A DNA stretch of 64,000 bases from Tetracentron sinense (GCA_015143295.1 CM026564.1:12450416-12514415); one strand, 5' to 3'. Positions 11,661 through 22,988 are shown, counted from the stretch's first letter. Translations and numbers: made by a program. The notes: generated by a model from the sequence alone, not told the origin.

Positions 11661-12480
11661 TACAAGATGCAAGTTTACAAGATGATGACAAGACATTCAT
11701 GCATGCACGCATACATGATTTCCTCAAGCTATCTGAGACATGAAACGGATTTCAAAGCATGAGTTTTTATCGGAGTTTTCGCATTCATGCACGCACGTCA
11801 AGTGAAATTTATCCAGATCAATGATCTCTAAGACCTAGAGGGGGGGTGAATAGGTCTATCTAATAATTTCTAACCAATTTTAATTTTTCAATTAATATGT
11901 TTAAAAATCAATGATTAACTCAATCAGACAATCCACACAAATCAAACACAGAAGATTTTTACGTGGAAAACCCTAACGGGAAAAAACCACGGGACCTTGT
12001 CCAGCAATAAACTTCACTATGAAAAGATATCAAGTACAAGATAAGACCTTACCAAAACAGAAACTATGTTCCTAGGTATAGACTCTTACTCTTGATTTCC
12101 ACGAACCAGCAGGTTCGATCTCCGCCTTAGCAGCTTCGGTTCCACACCGACCAAATCTTTTCAAGCAACTTCAAATCCACGATCACACACGATCGATCTC
12201 CTTCCACGAAGGCTCCGGATCAAACACCGGACACACACACAAGGTGTAGGGTTGTGAATCAATTTAGTAAATTTCAAACCCTAGAGGGATCTCATACAGA
12301 TCTGAGATCACACAATGCAAGATCAAAGATTTTAATCTATACTTGCATTCTCTAGGATCTAAGAAAGAGGAGGGATCACAAAGATCAAATAAAAACAATT
12401 AGAAAAACCCTAGAAGAGTTTCTCAGACCTCTACTCTTTCAAAAATTATCAAAGACACGAATTAGGTCTCTCAAAAGTTG

Positions 12481-12488
12481 TTTATATA
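12481..12488 (-). promoter_or_regulatory. TATA box of Sirevirus 3' LTR
   Basis: TATATAAA on the minus strand, about 45 bp downstream of the palindrome array. The same box is at 22430-22437 in the 5' LTR. Confidence 0.7.
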
Positions 12489-12533
12489 GGGTTAAAAAAA
12501 GAATCCAGAAAAAGAAAAATTCTTTTTACGGGG

Positions 12534-12718
12534 ACCGATCGATCGGTGCTCACAACCGATCGCTCGGTTCACAACCGATCGATCGGTTCTAATGACCGAT
12601 CGCTCGGTCTTAAAACATCTCTCTGGAAATTTTCCCCATACAAATATTTAGTCCAGTCGATAGCCACCGATCGCTCGGTAGGCCACCGATCGATCGGTCG
12701 CAATACCGAGCGATCGGT
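12534..12718 (-). promoter_or_regulatory. palindrome array in Sirevirus 3' LTR
   Basis: Seven 14-bp sites (ACCGATCGATCGGT, ACCGATCGCTCGGT) in two clusters. The cluster next to the TATA box has spacings of 21, 19 and 21 bp. Between the clusters lies, on the minus strand, TATCGACTGG, then TTTGTATGGGGAAA and CCAGAGAG. Gypsy-1, -2 and -3 LTRs hold the same module, but similarity ends at its borders. Confidence 0.85.
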
Positions 12719-13034
12719 TGAGACAGAATTTTTGCCAAAATTAATTCATTTTATTTTTATTTGATTCAACTAAGATCAAATAACTTTGGTAGGCTTAAAT
12801 CTATCCTCCTAGGTATTTTTAGAGTTATCTAAGTCAAATCAAACCTAGGTAGGGGTCTCTAAGTCCATTACCTGTCTAGATCCGGAGTAGAACCTTTTTC
12901 TTCTCTTTCTTCTATCTTCTTTAAGCTTTAGCTCTTCTCTTCTTTTCTGACAAGTTGAACATGACTCGAGGACTCGACTCAACTGACCTATCTAATGATC
13001 ACGGAATTTGCCAACACCTATTTAGGGATTTACA

Positions 13035-13643
13035 ATCTCCCCCTTTGGCAATTCCGGGACAAAACAAAACTAATTCATATACTAGGTTCAAATTTTCCCA
13101 ATTGATTCAAAAATGGAAAATTGACCTTTACATGACTCAAAAATAATTACATGACTGTTGACATGTTAACTTGTCATGATTTACCAAACTTAGAACCTGT
13201 TTGCCTGCACATGCTAAATCAAAAACCTGTGAAGCATGGGAAATAACATATAGGATGAAAATATGTATAACCATTCAAAACCATTCACATTCCATAACAG
13301 GTTAGTATTCCAAACCATTCACAATCCATAACAGGTTAGTATTCCAAAAGAACCATTCATCATCCATAACACAATCTATAACCATTCATCATCCATAACT
13401 CATCCATAACATATTCTCCCCCTTTTTGGCTCGAAATGCCAAAGGTGGATTAGAAAAGAAAATCATAAACCATTGAAAGGAGATGAGATAGAAAGTAAGG
13501 AGCATAAACCATTCAAATATATATATCCATAACAAGTCAATAATAACCAAGAAGGTTTGTACTAAGTACAACCAATTCAAAGTACATCAAAATGGTAAAC
13601 AAAGTCTGTCACTCGACTAAAAAACAACTTCTATCACGAACCA
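13035..13643 (-). other. Sirevirus 3' non-coding region with polypurine tracts
   Basis: The polypurine tract GCCAAAGGGGGAGAT (minus strand) abuts the LTR at 13035-13049. A second tract, GCCAAAAAGGGGGAGAA, lies near 13415-13431; repeated tracts are a known Sirevirus trait. A short tandem repeat built on CCATAACAGGTTAGTATTCC occurs at about 13270-13345. No ORF seen. Confidence 0.75.
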
Positions 13644-14933
13644 TCACTCTTGCTCATCATCAGAAGTGAGCTGTGACTCATAGTAAGTTTGAAAATCTCG
13701 AACATCTCTCTGTACTCCAAGCACTGCTGCATCGAGAGATCCAAGTCGACCACGAACCTCTGTAGTAAACTCCTCGTATGAAGAAATATGAGTCCGGAGA
13801 TCCATCTGCATCTCTCTCATCATCCTCCCAAGATCGTCCATAGTGGTAGGAGGAGGACGAGATGACCCAGCACCAACTTCTGCTCCCTCCTCTGTATCTC
13901 GAACTGAGGCATGTGAAAAACTCTGAGCTAGGGTCTTTTTGGTGATTGGACCCTTAGGAACTCGAGTTGGAACACCAGGAGGAGCGATAACTCCTTGAGA
14001 ACCAAGAAGCTTAGTGATGAGTGAACCAAATGGTAGGGCTCCTACTGCTGTATTAGTTTGATGGGCTTGGATCATCAAGTCAATGATGTGAGCGGCAAGA
14101 TCAATATCACGCCCACGTAGAAGACTAAACAAAAATCTAGCTCTATCTTCCCTAAGGTCCGCAGTATGAACCTTTGGATGGATATTTGCACTCATAACAA
14201 GGTTTACTAGTCTAGCATCCTTAGTGAGTTTCGCCACTTCAATAAGAGACCCAACCCAAAACGAAGGAGTACCACTTAGAAAGGTAACTACATGTTCCAT
14301 GGAGTCTTTATCCTCATCAGTTTTATAATTATAAGGATAATATGCATTTGGAACTCTAGGACATCCAAGGAATTTAGAAACCAAATCAGCATTTATGACA
14401 ACAGATTGTTCTAATGCTCGAGATTTGAATGACCATTTTTTCTGGTTGATTTCAGAAAAATTAGAGTAAAATTCTCTAACTAACTGGACAGAAGCAGGAC
14501 CGGATAAGGTAAGTATACCTTCCCATTGACGATTGGAAATCAGAGTAGGAAGATAATAATCACCAAAATCAGAAATATGTATGTCCCTTTCAACCATAAC
14601 ACCTTTCTTACTAAAATACTCACTATAGAGTTGAGCAGCAGTAGGACTGATAAACTGGGATAACTTACTAGACTGGGAAGATGAAGCTTTACCTTTATTT
14701 TTCCGAGTTTTATCAGCCAGAGATTTTTGACGATTCTCAATTGTAGAATCAATCATTCTACGAATTGGCCTGTCCCCTATGGAAATACCATGCCCTATTG
14801 GAGTGAAAGTAAAGGGCTCTAGGTTTTCCTCATCTTGAGGAGGATCCTCTTGGTTGTTGAGGACCAACCTCCGACGTTTGGGGATGCCAGACATGAGATA
14901 TGCAAGAAGGATTAACGACAAAACGAACGCCAT
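13644..14933 (-). CDS. envelope-like ORF of Sirevirus (429 aa)
   Basis: Extra ORF downstream of pol. The ATG at 14933 is the first AUG after the internal TATA box; MSGIPKRRR at 14894 is an alternative start. The N-terminus MAFVLSLILLAYL is hydrophobic and is followed by a basic KRRR. The segment ISNRQWEGILTLSGP...VREFYSNF...VSKFLGCP resembles the domain often named putative plant transposon protein, found in this position in plant Sireviruses. The C-terminus after about residue 330 is Ser/Pro-rich, then likely helical. I see no clear C-terminal membrane anchor, so an envelope role is only a family-level guess. The ORF is intact. Confidence 0.8.
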   Translation of the reverse strand: MAFVLSLILLAYLMSGIPKRRRLVLNNQEDPPQDEENLEPFTFTPIGHGISIGDRPIRRMIDSTIENRQKSLADKTRKNKGKASSSQSSKLSQFISPTAAQLYSEYFSKKGVMVERDIHISDFGDYYLPTLISNRQWEGILTLSGPASVQLVREFYSNFSEINQKKWSFKSRALEQSVVINADLVSKFLGCPRVPNAYYPYNYKTDEDKDSMEHVVTFLSGTPSFWVGSLIEVAKLTKDARLVNLVMSANIHPKVHTADLREDRARFLFSLLRGRDIDLAAHIIDLMIQAHQTNTAVGALPFGSLITKLLGSQGVIAPPGVPTRVPKGPITKKTLAQSFSHASVRDTEEGAEVGAGSSRPPPTTMDDLGRMMREMQMDLRTHISSYEEFTTEVRGRLGSLDAAVLGVQRDVRDFQTYYESQLTSDDEQE

Positions 14934-15131
14934 TGAAGAAAATGCAAGAAATGATGCCCTAGATGAGAAAATCAATCTAAAGCAAAGAAAATGCACAACT
15001 CTTACCTTTTAGATCCTTGGGAAACCTTTAGAGTAGAATGGAATGTTCGTAGGAAAGATTTGGAGGAGAGGAAACCGAGAGATCGCTCTGGAGATCGGAG
15101 AACAAGTGAACAAAAAAAATAGAAATGAGGG

Positions 15132-15189
15132 TTTTATAACCCTGTTCACGAAAGACCGATCGATCGGTCTTTAGCACCGAGCGATCGGT
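15132..15189 (-). promoter_or_regulatory. candidate internal promoter before the envelope-like ORF
   Basis: Minus strand: palindrome ACCGATCGCTCGGT (15189-15176), then ACCGATCGATCGGT (15168-15155), 21 bp apart, then TATAAAA (15138-15132). From there to the ATG at 14933 there is no upstream AUG. The flank GAAAAATTTTCAGAG resembles the box beside the LTR arrays. It looks like a half copy of the LTR promoter module. Confidence 0.6.
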
Positions 15190-16369
15190 GCTCTGAAAAT
15201 TTTTCAAAAATTTTCACAGTTAAAACCTTTTCTCCCCCTCAACCAATGGAACATTTAAAATACATTTTCACCTCAAAATGACCAACTAATAAAAAAATTT
15301 GCAATATGTGATTTCATCAAAATCATAGATAATAATCACCCAAGAATTGATATATCAAGTATAGGCATAAACAAGGATTATGAAAACATTAATTGATTTT
15401 CACCGGTGATTAAATATGGTATTTGCATCAAATTCACAATCAGAGTCAAGATACAATTAGAAGTAATGTGAGTATGAAATCAAAATTCATTACTTGACTC
15501 GTTGAATTGGTTTCCTTCCTTAATCTAGATTTTGACATTATATTTCAAATGGGACTCTAAAATTTTCAAAAACTAGTGTTAAAACCAATAATCATCCATA
15601 TTTATCTGATGAGCAATTTTTACCCCATATTTGACTAATAAATTATTTCATTTCTTTTTCAGTCAAATTGTACTCATTATGTAAATTCTTTTTGGAGTAC
15701 ACATATATAGACACTAGCACACTGGTGACTTTCACTCAAGTGAGAAGGTAGCTCTTTCTAATGACAGTAGGGGCTTTCACACTAGCAATCCATATAGATA
15801 CCTACTGTTTGTCTAGGTAGCCATTACTTACTGTTTGCATTCACTAGTAGCTATCACACAAACTCACAGGTAGTCCTCTCCATGTCAATAATTTTTATAT
15901 CTAGGGGGCTCACCTTATGGAATTTTTATGACATTGGTTATACTAGATTTGATTAATCTAGGGAACCATATGGTATAATATCAGAACCTTTATTTAGGAA
16001 CTAAAACCATCTAAATAATCAGTCAGAGTGCTTGTGCAAATTAGAACATCATTGTATGCTCAACTCTAACTGAGGTTAATTAGCATGACCAAACTCAATC
16101 ACAAGATCGAACCAACAATTGAACTTTCCTATTTTATTCAATCCTATGATATATTTATCCTTGGATTATATAGTTAAATATGATTTCAAGGAAATAACAT
16201 TAAGCTAAAAGATAGGATAAATAAGGTCATACAACCACATTATTTTTTGCAATATTTTTCAATTTTTTGAATGTTTTTGGATTTTTATTACTTAAAGAAA
16301 ATAACAAAAAAATAGCTCTATGACTTAAATAGAACATGAAAAACACATAGGCTATAAACAAGTACACCA
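15190..16369 (-). other. Sirevirus non-coding region between pol and extra ORF
   Basis: About 1.2 kb, AT-rich, no ORF with recognisable content. A polypurine-like tract GGTTGAGGGGGAGAAAAGG lies near 15228-15246 (minus strand). Nothing else supported. Confidence 0.6.
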
Positions 16370-17020
16370 TTACTCAACTCCACACAAACCGATGGATTTC
16401 CTAAGGAGTTCAAACCTAAGGGAATCTAAAGGTTTTGTGAGAATGTCCGCATATTGATTCTCTGTTTGGACATACTCAATAGACACAACTTTTTGCTCAA
16501 CAAGATCACGGATGAAGTGATGCCTAATGTCTATATGCTTTGTGCGAGAGTGTTGCACAGGATTTTTGGAGATATTGATTGCACTTGTGTTATCACAATA
16601 CACAATCATAGTGCTTTGATCAATTCCATAATCCTTCAACATCTGTTTCATCCACAGAAGTTGGGTGCAACAACTACCAGCTGCTATATACTCAGCCTCG
16701 GCTGTAGACAAGGAAATGGAATTCTGCTTTTTGCTAAGCCAAGCAACCAAGCAGTTTCCAATATAGAAACACCCGCCGGAGGTGCTTTTCCTATCATCAG
16801 TATTTCCAGCCCAATCAGCATCAGAATACCCCACAACAATGACATTTGTATCGAAAGAATACCAGAGGCCTAAGGACAAAGTTCCACTCACATAGCGAAT
16901 GATACGCTTGACAGCAACTAAGTGAGACTCTTTGGGATTTGCTTGATAACGGGCACATGCTCCAACACTAAAGGCTATGTCGGGTCTAGTAGCAGTTAGG
17001 TAGAGCAAACTACCAATCAT
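16370..17020 (-). pseudogene. pol: Sirevirus RNase H, split from pol by a frameshift
   Basis: 216 codons starting [20 protein letters not shown], the usual link between copia RT and RNase H. RNase H residues are visible: GYSDADWAGNTDDRKSTSGG, LSTAEAEYIA, YCDNTSAI, TKHIDIRHHFIRD; the end is ADILTKPL. It overlaps the upstream ORF by four bases in another frame. A missing base near 17050 (CATCCTTCCTG) accounts for this. RNase H removes the RNA template during reverse transcription. Confidence 0.9.
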
Positions 17021-20000
17021 GCTTCTATAATTAGTCTGATCGACATCCTTCCTGAAGTATCTTTACTAAGTTTTATAGTAGTACTCATAGGAGTCCTAGC
17101 ATGCTTAGCAAAACTCATTCCAAATTTCTTCACTAAATTTTTTGCATATTTGATTTGAGATACTGAGATCCCAGAATCCAATTGCTTGATCTGAAGACCA
17201 AGGAAGAAACTTAGCTCACCAACCATGCTCATTTCAAATTCATTTTTCATTTGTTCAGCAAATGAATGAGCATGTAAGTCTAATGTGGAACCAAATACTA
17301 TGTCATCAACATATATCTGGGCGATGACAATATCACCTTTCACTTTCTTTATGAAAAGGGTTCTGTCTACTCCCCCTCTCGAAAATCCGTTTTCCAAGAG
17401 ATAAGTAGTCAGCCTCTCATACCAAGCTCTTGGAGCTTGTTTTAAACCATAGAGGGCCCTTTTTAGTCGATAAACTTGATCAAGGTGATGTGGATCTTCA
17501 AACCCTTTTGGTTGTTCCACATAGACTTCTTCATGTAGAATGCCATTCAGAAAGGCACTCTTAACATCCATTTGAAAAAGTTTGAATTTCATATTACAAG
17601 CCACAGCTAGAAGAATTCTTATTGATTCTAGTCTGGCTACAGGAGCAAAAGTTTCATCGAAGTCAATACCTTCAATTTGGGTATATCCTTGTGCAACTAA
17701 CCTAGCCTTATTTCTTATGATAGTACCTTTTTCATCAGATTTGTTCTTGAAAATCCATTTGGTACCTATCACATTTGTATTATTAGGCCTAGGTACTAAA
17801 TACCAAACATCATTCCTAGTAAACTGAAGTAACTCTTCTTGCATTGCATTTATCCAATTATCATCTGCAAGAGCTTCAGCTACATTCTTGGGTTCAAAAG
17901 ATGAAGTATAGCAAATGTAGCTAACTTCATTTTCAATTTGTTTCCTCGTTCTCACTCCACTTTCAACATCACCAATAATATCAGTGGAGGTGTGAGGACT
18001 CATGACCCTAGGATGTGTAGGTTTTAATGGAGATGTTTGCTTATCAATAGGTGAAGTTGAAATAATTTCAACATCTTCATTTTCAGCACTTTCATCATCC
18101 TCACATTGCACATTTTCAACACCAGAGTCATCCACAATTACATTTATGGACTCCATAATTGTAGAGGTTCTCAAGTTATACACTCGATAAGCTCTACTGT
18201 TGGTGGAATACCCAAGAAATATCCCTTCATCACTCCGGGATTCAAATTTTCCCAGTTGCTCTCTATCCTTAAGGATATAGCATTTACTTCCGAATTCTCG
18301 AAAGTACTTTACACTAGGTTTCTTGTTATTCCACAACTCATATGGGGTTTTCCTTGTTCCAGGTCTTACAAAAACTCTATTAACTATATAGCAAGCAGTG
18401 TGAACTGCCTCAGCCCAGAAATGAGAAGCTAGATTGTTGCTATGAAGCATAACTCTAGCCATCTCTTGGAGAACCCTGTTCTTCCTCTCTACTACACCAT
18501 TCTGCTGAGGTGTAATAGGTGCAGAAAATTCATGTTTGATACCAGACTCATCACAAAAGTCATTGTACTTAGAGTTTTCAAACTCCTTTCCATGATCACT
18601 TCGAATTCGAGTGATTGGGCATCTTTTCTCATTTTGAATTTTCAAGCAAATACTTTTGAAATTGTCAAAAGCATCGGATTTCTCTCTTATAAATGCCACC
18701 CAAGACATTCTAGAGAAATCATCAACCATGACTAGGATGTATCGCTTTCCACCTAGACTTTCAGTTCTTGTAGGACCCATAAGGTCCATATGAATTAATT
18801 CCAGTGGATATGAAGTAGCAATACTTGAAGTCTTCTTATGTGGGGTCCTAATTTGTTTACCAATTTGACATGGCCCACACACAGCAGTAGAAGGCTTTCC
18901 TAGTTTGGGAACACCTCTCACAAGCTCTTGCTTAGAGATTTTACATAGGTCTTTGAAGTTCATGTGACCTAGTCTTCGGTGCCACAAATCAACCTCCTCA
19001 ATTCTAGTCTTATAACAGACATTTGAGGGAATAGTACTGGGAGTTAAGCCGTAGCAATTGTCAGTGGTTCTCAATCCTTCTAGAACACACTTACCTTTAC
19101 CATTAATGACTAAGCATTTATTTTGGGTAAAGTGCACAGCATGATTATCATCACATAGTTGACTTATGCTAATTAAATTAGCTTTCAGTCCTTCAACAAA
19201 CAAGGCATCTTTCAATTTAGGTATGCCTGGTGAATTGATGATACCCTTTCCTTTGACTAATGACTTGCTTCCATCACCAAAAGTAACAGTCCCATCAGGA
19301 CAGTCCTCAAATTGAATAAATAAGGACTTGTTACCTGTCATATGCCGAGAACACCCACTATCGAAGTACCACATTTCTGTGTTTTGGGCTTTCAAGGCAG
19401 TATGAATGACAAAGCACTTAAGGTCTTCCTTTCTCACATACACAGTCTTTAAACTTTGTTTAGATCTTTGATCATTAATCTGTGTAGTAGAGATCTTTTT
19501 CCTTTTTGTCCTCCTTGACCTTTTTCTGTTTTGTTCAGTTCTAGTTTTGTGATAAGTCAAATTATTTCCTCTTGAATAATCATTTGGAATAAATTGACCA
19601 GTCCTTGTCCTAGAGATTTGAGCAATTCTGTTAACATCATCGCTCAACATTCTAGACTTTTCAGCTAGAACCTGAATCTGCCTTTGAAGAGTCCCTTGAC
19701 TCAGATTTTGGTTCCATGAACCATTTTGGGGAGCTCTCCTAAATGCATTACAATTAGGTCGAATGTGACCTCTCACACCACAAAAGTGACATGTGGGTAT
19801 GAATCTTGGTAGAGGAGGAAGATTTCTTCTAACTGGAATTTGATTCCTTAAAGCATTCACTCTAGGAGCTGTATTTCTAGGCTTTACAATATTTGTATAA
19901 GCCTTAGTACTTGATGTAGAAGGTAAATTTTCTTTGGGTTCAGAATGTATTGGCTCAAACACTGCACTAGCCATTGTTCCAACAGCTAAAGGACCAGTTG

Positions 20001-20970
20001 GTGTGTCAACATGGCCTATCCCAGATCTACTAGAATTTGATCCATACTTTCTGACTAATTCATCTAGGCAGCTGGTGTTACCAAACATTCTCACTTCTTT
20101 TTCAAGAGTATAGACCTTCTGAATCAAGTCAGTCTTGTCTTTAAGGGTAATTTGGTGTTCTTTTTCAAGAAATTTCACCTTATCAACAAGAGAGACTTTA
20201 AAAGTTTCCAGCTCCATTTGCAGAGTTTTTAACTCTTCAATTTCTTTCATGGAAGTGTCTCTTTCATCTTCTAATTTTCTGACCACATTAGTCAATGAGA
20301 CATTCTCTTCCAAAAGACATTGAACTTTTATAACAAATGCTTCTTTTTCATTTTCCAACTGACTAACTAGTGCACTCTTCTCTTCTGCTACTAGTTTACA
20401 GATATCTCTTTCATTTTGAATGAATTTGAGTTTTTTGCTCAAAGAGATTTTTGTTTTAGTCAGTTTTAAACTTTCAGCATACAACTTATCATAAGTTGTT
20501 TTCAAATCTTCATCACTTTCAGAGTCAGTTTGACTCTTCTGTAAGTCATCACTTGACTCAGTATGAATACTTTCATCACTTCTATCCTTTTCATCAACCG
20601 CAGAGGTAGTCTCAAGAATCCCAGATAGGGAAACAGTGAAAGCCGTATGATTTCCAGTATCTTCACTTGAAGAGGAACTGTCCGATTCTTCATTCTCGGA
20701 ATCACTGTCATCCCAACAGGCATTCATCACCTTGCCCTTACTCTTCTTCTTGTTAGGACAGTTAGGTGAAATATGACCGAAGCCATGGCATTCATAACAT
20801 TGAACACCTTGGGATTTCTTGTCGCCACTTTTGGAATTTTTCTTGTTTTCCCAGGGCTTAGACTTTGACTTATCAAAAGATTTTCCTCCCTGTTTGGGAT
20901 TAAACCTCTTTTTCGTTCTAAAAAATTTTTGAAATTTTTTAACGAAAAGAGCCATTTCTTCCTCATTCAT
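17017..20970 (-). CDS. pol: Sirevirus Gag C-terminus, protease, integrase and RT
   Basis: 1317 codons. Order: knuckle [14 protein letters not shown] (about residue 58), Ser/Glu-rich acidic part, coiled coil (about 155-310), a second knuckle [14 protein letters not shown], basic stretch, protease [14 protein letters not shown]-pre-integrase [15 protein letters not shown] with CGPCQIGKQ, integrase catalytic core ([33 protein letters not shown]) and RT ([44 protein letters not shown]). It follows gag in the same frame after one stop codon and ends early at the frameshift before RNase H. Length and order match Sireviruses. Confidence 0.92.
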   Translation of the reverse strand: MNEEEMALFVKKFQKFFRTKKRFNPKQGGKSFDKSKSKPWENKKNSKSGDKKSQGVQCYECHGFGHISPNCPNKKKSKGKVMNACWDDSDSENEESDSSSSSEDTGNHTAFTVSLSGILETTSAVDEKDRSDESIHTESSDDLQKSQTDSESDEDLKTTYDKLYAESLKLTKTKISLSKKLKFIQNERDICKLVAEEKSALVSQLENEKEAFVIKVQCLLEENVSLTNVVRKLEDERDTSMKEIEELKTLQMELETFKVSLVDKVKFLEKEHQITLKDKTDLIQKVYTLEKEVRMFGNTSCLDELVRKYGSNSSRSGIGHVDTPTGPLAVGTMASAVFEPIHSEPKENLPSTSSTKAYTNIVKPRNTAPRVNALRNQIPVRRNLPPLPRFIPTCHFCGVRGHIRPNCNAFRRAPQNGSWNQNLSQGTLQRQIQVLAEKSRMLSDDVNRIAQISRTRTGQFIPNDYSRGNNLTYHKTRTEQNRKRSRRTKRKKISTTQINDQRSKQSLKTVYVRKEDLKCFVIHTALKAQNTEMWYFDSGCSRHMTGNKSLFIQFEDCPDGTVTFGDGSKSLVKGKGIINSPGIPKLKDALFVEGLKANLISISQLCDDNHAVHFTQNKCLVINGKGKCVLEGLRTTDNCYGLTPSTIPSNVCYKTRIEEVDLWHRRLGHMNFKDLCKISKQELVRGVPKLGKPSTAVCGPCQIGKQIRTPHKKTSSIATSYPLELIHMDLMGPTRTESLGGKRYILVMVDDFSRMSWVAFIREKSDAFDNFKSICLKIQNEKRCPITRIRSDHGKEFENSKYNDFCDESGIKHEFSAPITPQQNGVVERKNRVLQEMARVMLHSNNLASHFWAEAVHTACYIVNRVFVRPGTRKTPYELWNNKKPSVKYFREFGSKCYILKDREQLGKFESRSDEGIFLGYSTNSRAYRVYNLRTSTIMESINVIVDDSGVENVQCEDDESAENEDVEIISTSPIDKQTSPLKPTHPRVMSPHTSTDIIGDVESGVRTRKQIENEVSYICYTSSFEPKNVAEALADDNWINAMQEELLQFTRNDVWYLVPRPNNTNVIGTKWIFKNKSDEKGTIIRNKARLVAQGYTQIEGIDFDETFAPVARLESIRILLAVACNMKFKLFQMDVKSAFLNGILHEEVYVEQPKGFEDPHHLDQVYRLKRALYGLKQAPRAWYERLTTYLLENGFSRGGVDRTLFIKKVKGDIVIAQIYVDDIVFGSTLDLHAHSFAEQMKNEFEMSMVGELSFFLGLQIKQLDSGISVSQIKYAKNLVKKFGMSFAKHARTPMSTTIKLSKDTSGRMSIRLIIEA

Positions 20971-21690
20971 TTATCCATCACTGTCATCCTCATCCAAAGT
21001 TTCCTTGATGGTTTTCAAGGCTAAAGATTTATTCTTCTTGGATGGACGTAGATTGAGTTCATAGGTTTGGAGTGATCCAACCAATTCCTCAATCTTCAGA
21101 GAGTCAACATTTTTACTCTCTTCGATTGCAGTGACTTTGGGTTGAAATCTCTCTGGGAGAGATCTAAGGACTTTTCTAACTATTTTGGACTCAGATATTT
21201 TCTCACCTAAATTGAAACTAGCGTTGACAATGTCACTAAGTTTTGCATAGAATTCATCAAAAGTGTCATTGTCGTCCATGTTTAAATGTTCAAATTTGGT
21301 GGTTAACATTTGGAGTTTTGAGATTTTAACAGTGGTAGTACCCTCATGGGTAATTTCAAGAATGTCCCAAGCCTCCTTTGCTGTTTCACATGAAGAAATT
21401 CGTCTGAATTCCTCAGCAGTGACTGCAGTAAAGATAGCATTGAGACCTTTAGTGTTCCATCCACTTGAATCAAGCTCTTCTCTGGTCCATTCATCAGAAT
21501 ATTTGACGACAGTCAAATCACCTACAGTTTTTACGGGCGTAGTCCACCCATTCTGTATAGACATCCAAATTCTCTCGTCAATTGATTTGAGAAAGGCTCT
21601 CATTCTGGCTTTCCAGTATGCATAATTATTTCCATCAAAAAGTGGGGGACGAGAGACGGATCCTCCTTCTCTTAGAGTACTCATGATCAC
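20971..21690 (-). CDS. gag: Sirevirus Gag N-terminal part (239 aa)
   Basis: Starts near MSTLREGGSVSRPPLFDGNN; YAYWKARMRAFLKSID is the typical copia gag beginning. The UBN2-type gag core includes AKEAWDILEITHEGTTTVK and LTTKFEHLNMDDNDTFDEFYAK. It stops at TAA 20971-20973 right after DEDDSDG, and the same frame continues with ATG of the next ORF. The stop therefore interrupts what in related elements is a single Gag; it could be a recent mutation or a read-through point. Confidence 0.9.
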   Translation of the reverse strand: MIMSTLREGGSVSRPPLFDGNNYAYWKARMRAFLKSIDERIWMSIQNGWTTPVKTVGDLTVVKYSDEWTREELDSSGWNTKGLNAIFTAVTAEEFRRISSCETAKEAWDILEITHEGTTTVKISKLQMLTTKFEHLNMDDNDTFDEFYAKLSDIVNASFNLGEKISESKIVRKVLRSLPERFQPKVTAIEESKNVDSLKIEELVGSLQTYELNLRPSKKNKSLALKTIKETLDEDDSDG

Positions 21691-21751
21691 GGATAATACA
21701 GGATCACACTTAAGGGATTAGCCTTATCAGTGAACTAGCTCTGATACCAAT
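21691..21751 (-). other. Sirevirus primer-binding site and leader
   Basis: TGGTATCAGAGC (minus strand, 21738-21749), complementary to initiator tRNA-Met, two bases from the LTR. The leader to gag is only about 60 bp. Confidence 0.9.
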
Positions 21752-22983
21752 TGAAATTTATCCAGATCAATGATCTCTAAGACCTAGAGGGGGGGTGAAT
21801 AGGTCTATCTAATAATTTCTAACCAATTTTAATTTTTCAATTAATATGTTTAAAAATCAATGATTAACTCAATCAGACAATCCACACAAATCAAACACAG
21901 AAGATTTTTACGTGGAAAACCCTAACGGGAAAAAACCACGGGACCTTGTCCAGCAATAAACTTCACTATGAAAAGATATCAAGTACAAGATAAGACCTTA
22001 CCAAAACAGAAACTATGTTCCTAGGTATAGACTCTTACTCTTGATTTCCACGAACCAGCAGGTTCGATCTCCGCCTTAGCAGCTTCGGTTCCACACCGAC
22101 CAAATCTTTTCAAGCAACTTCAAATCCACGATCACACACGATCGATCTCCTTCCACGAAGGCTCCGGATCAAACACCGGACACACACACAAGGTGTAGGG
22201 TTGTGAATCAATTTAGTAAATTTCAAACCCTAGAGGGATCTCATACAGATCTGAGATCACACAATGCAAGATCAAAGATTTTAATCTATACTTGCATTCT
22301 CTAGGATCTAAGAAAGAGGAGGGATCACAAAGATCAAATAAAAACAATTAGAAAAACCCTAGAAGAGTTTCTCAGACCTCTACTCTTTCAAAAATTATCA
22401 AAGACACGAATTAGGTCTCTCAAAAGTTGTTTATATAGGGTTAAAAAAAGAATCCAGAAAAAGAAAAATTCTTTTTACGGGGACCGATCGATCGGTGCTC
22501 ACAACCGATCGCTCGGTTCACAACCGATCGATCGGTTCTAATGACCGATCGCTCGGTCTTAAAACATCTCTCTGGAAATTTTCCCCATACAAATATTTAG
22601 TCCAGTCGATAGCCACCGATCGCTCGGTAGGCCACCGATCGATCGGTCGCAATACCGAGCGATCGGTTGAGACAGAATTTTTGCCAAAATTAATTCATTT
22701 TATTTTTATTTGATTCAACTAAGATCAAATAACTTTGGTAGGCTTAAATCTATCCTCCTAGGTATTTTTAGAGTTATCTAAGTCAAATCAAACCTAGGTA
22801 GGGGTCTCTAAGTCCATTACCTGTCTAGATCCGGAGTAGAACCTTTTTCTTCTCTTTCTTCTATCTTCTTTAAGCTTTAGCTCTTCTCTTCTTTTCTGAC
22901 AAGTTGAACATGACTCGAGGACTCGACTCAACTGACCTATCTAATGATCACGGAATTTGCCAACACCTATTTAGGGATTTACA
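21752..22983 (-). repeat. Sirevirus 5' LTR
   Basis: 1232 bp, looks identical to 11803-13034. It drives the element; TATATAAA on the minus strand at 22430-22437. Confidence 0.95.
22483..22667 (-). promoter_or_regulatory. palindrome array in Sirevirus 5' LTR
   Basis: Same seven-site array as at 12534-12718, upstream of the TATA box. Confidence 0.85.
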
Positions 22984-22988
22984 TCAAG

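Larger units (their letters stand above)
9971..11802 (+). repeat. gypsy-2 3' LTR, first segment
   Basis: Starts TGTAGAACCC after the polypurine tract. Holds the palindrome array (10238-10404), a TATA-like TTATAAGG near 10467, a donor-like CAAG|GTTAGTAC at 10796 and hairpin repeats (11385-11660). Broken at 11802 by the Sirevirus; it continues at 22989. Confidence 0.9.
11803..13034 (-). repeat. Sirevirus 3' LTR
   Basis: 1232 bp, termini TG/CA; on the minus strand it starts TGTAAATCCCTAAATAGG and ends TGGATAAATTTCA. U3 holds the palindrome array (12718 to 12534) and the TATA box (12488 to 12481). Confidence 0.95.
11803..22983 (-). mobile_element. complete Sirevirus-type Ty1/copia element (11.2 kb)
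   Basis: Two 1232-bp LTRs, 11803-13034 and 21752-22983, which look identical by eye. Target duplication TCAAG at 11798-11802 and 22984-22988. On the minus strand: 5' LTR, Met primer site (21738-21749), gag, pol, a long non-coding region, an envelope-like ORF, polypurine tract, 3' LTR. The order, the large coiled-coil Gag and the ORF after pol are typical of Sireviruses (SIRE/Maximus). Inserted in the 3' LTR of gypsy-2. Matching LTRs mean recent insertion, yet gag-pol holds one in-frame stop and one frameshift. Confidence 0.95.

Noticed and set aside
12546..12764. ORFs rich in DRSV, RSIG and AIGV repeats (also near 22495, 27666, 35233, 41168, 47493)
   Set aside because: They are translations of the palindrome arrays; frames differ between copies and no function is indicated.
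16454..16873. Plus-strand ORFs across the Sirevirus pol (16454, 17582, 18106, 18442, 21263)
   Set aside because: They are antisense to clear RT, integrase, RNase H and gag coding sequence.
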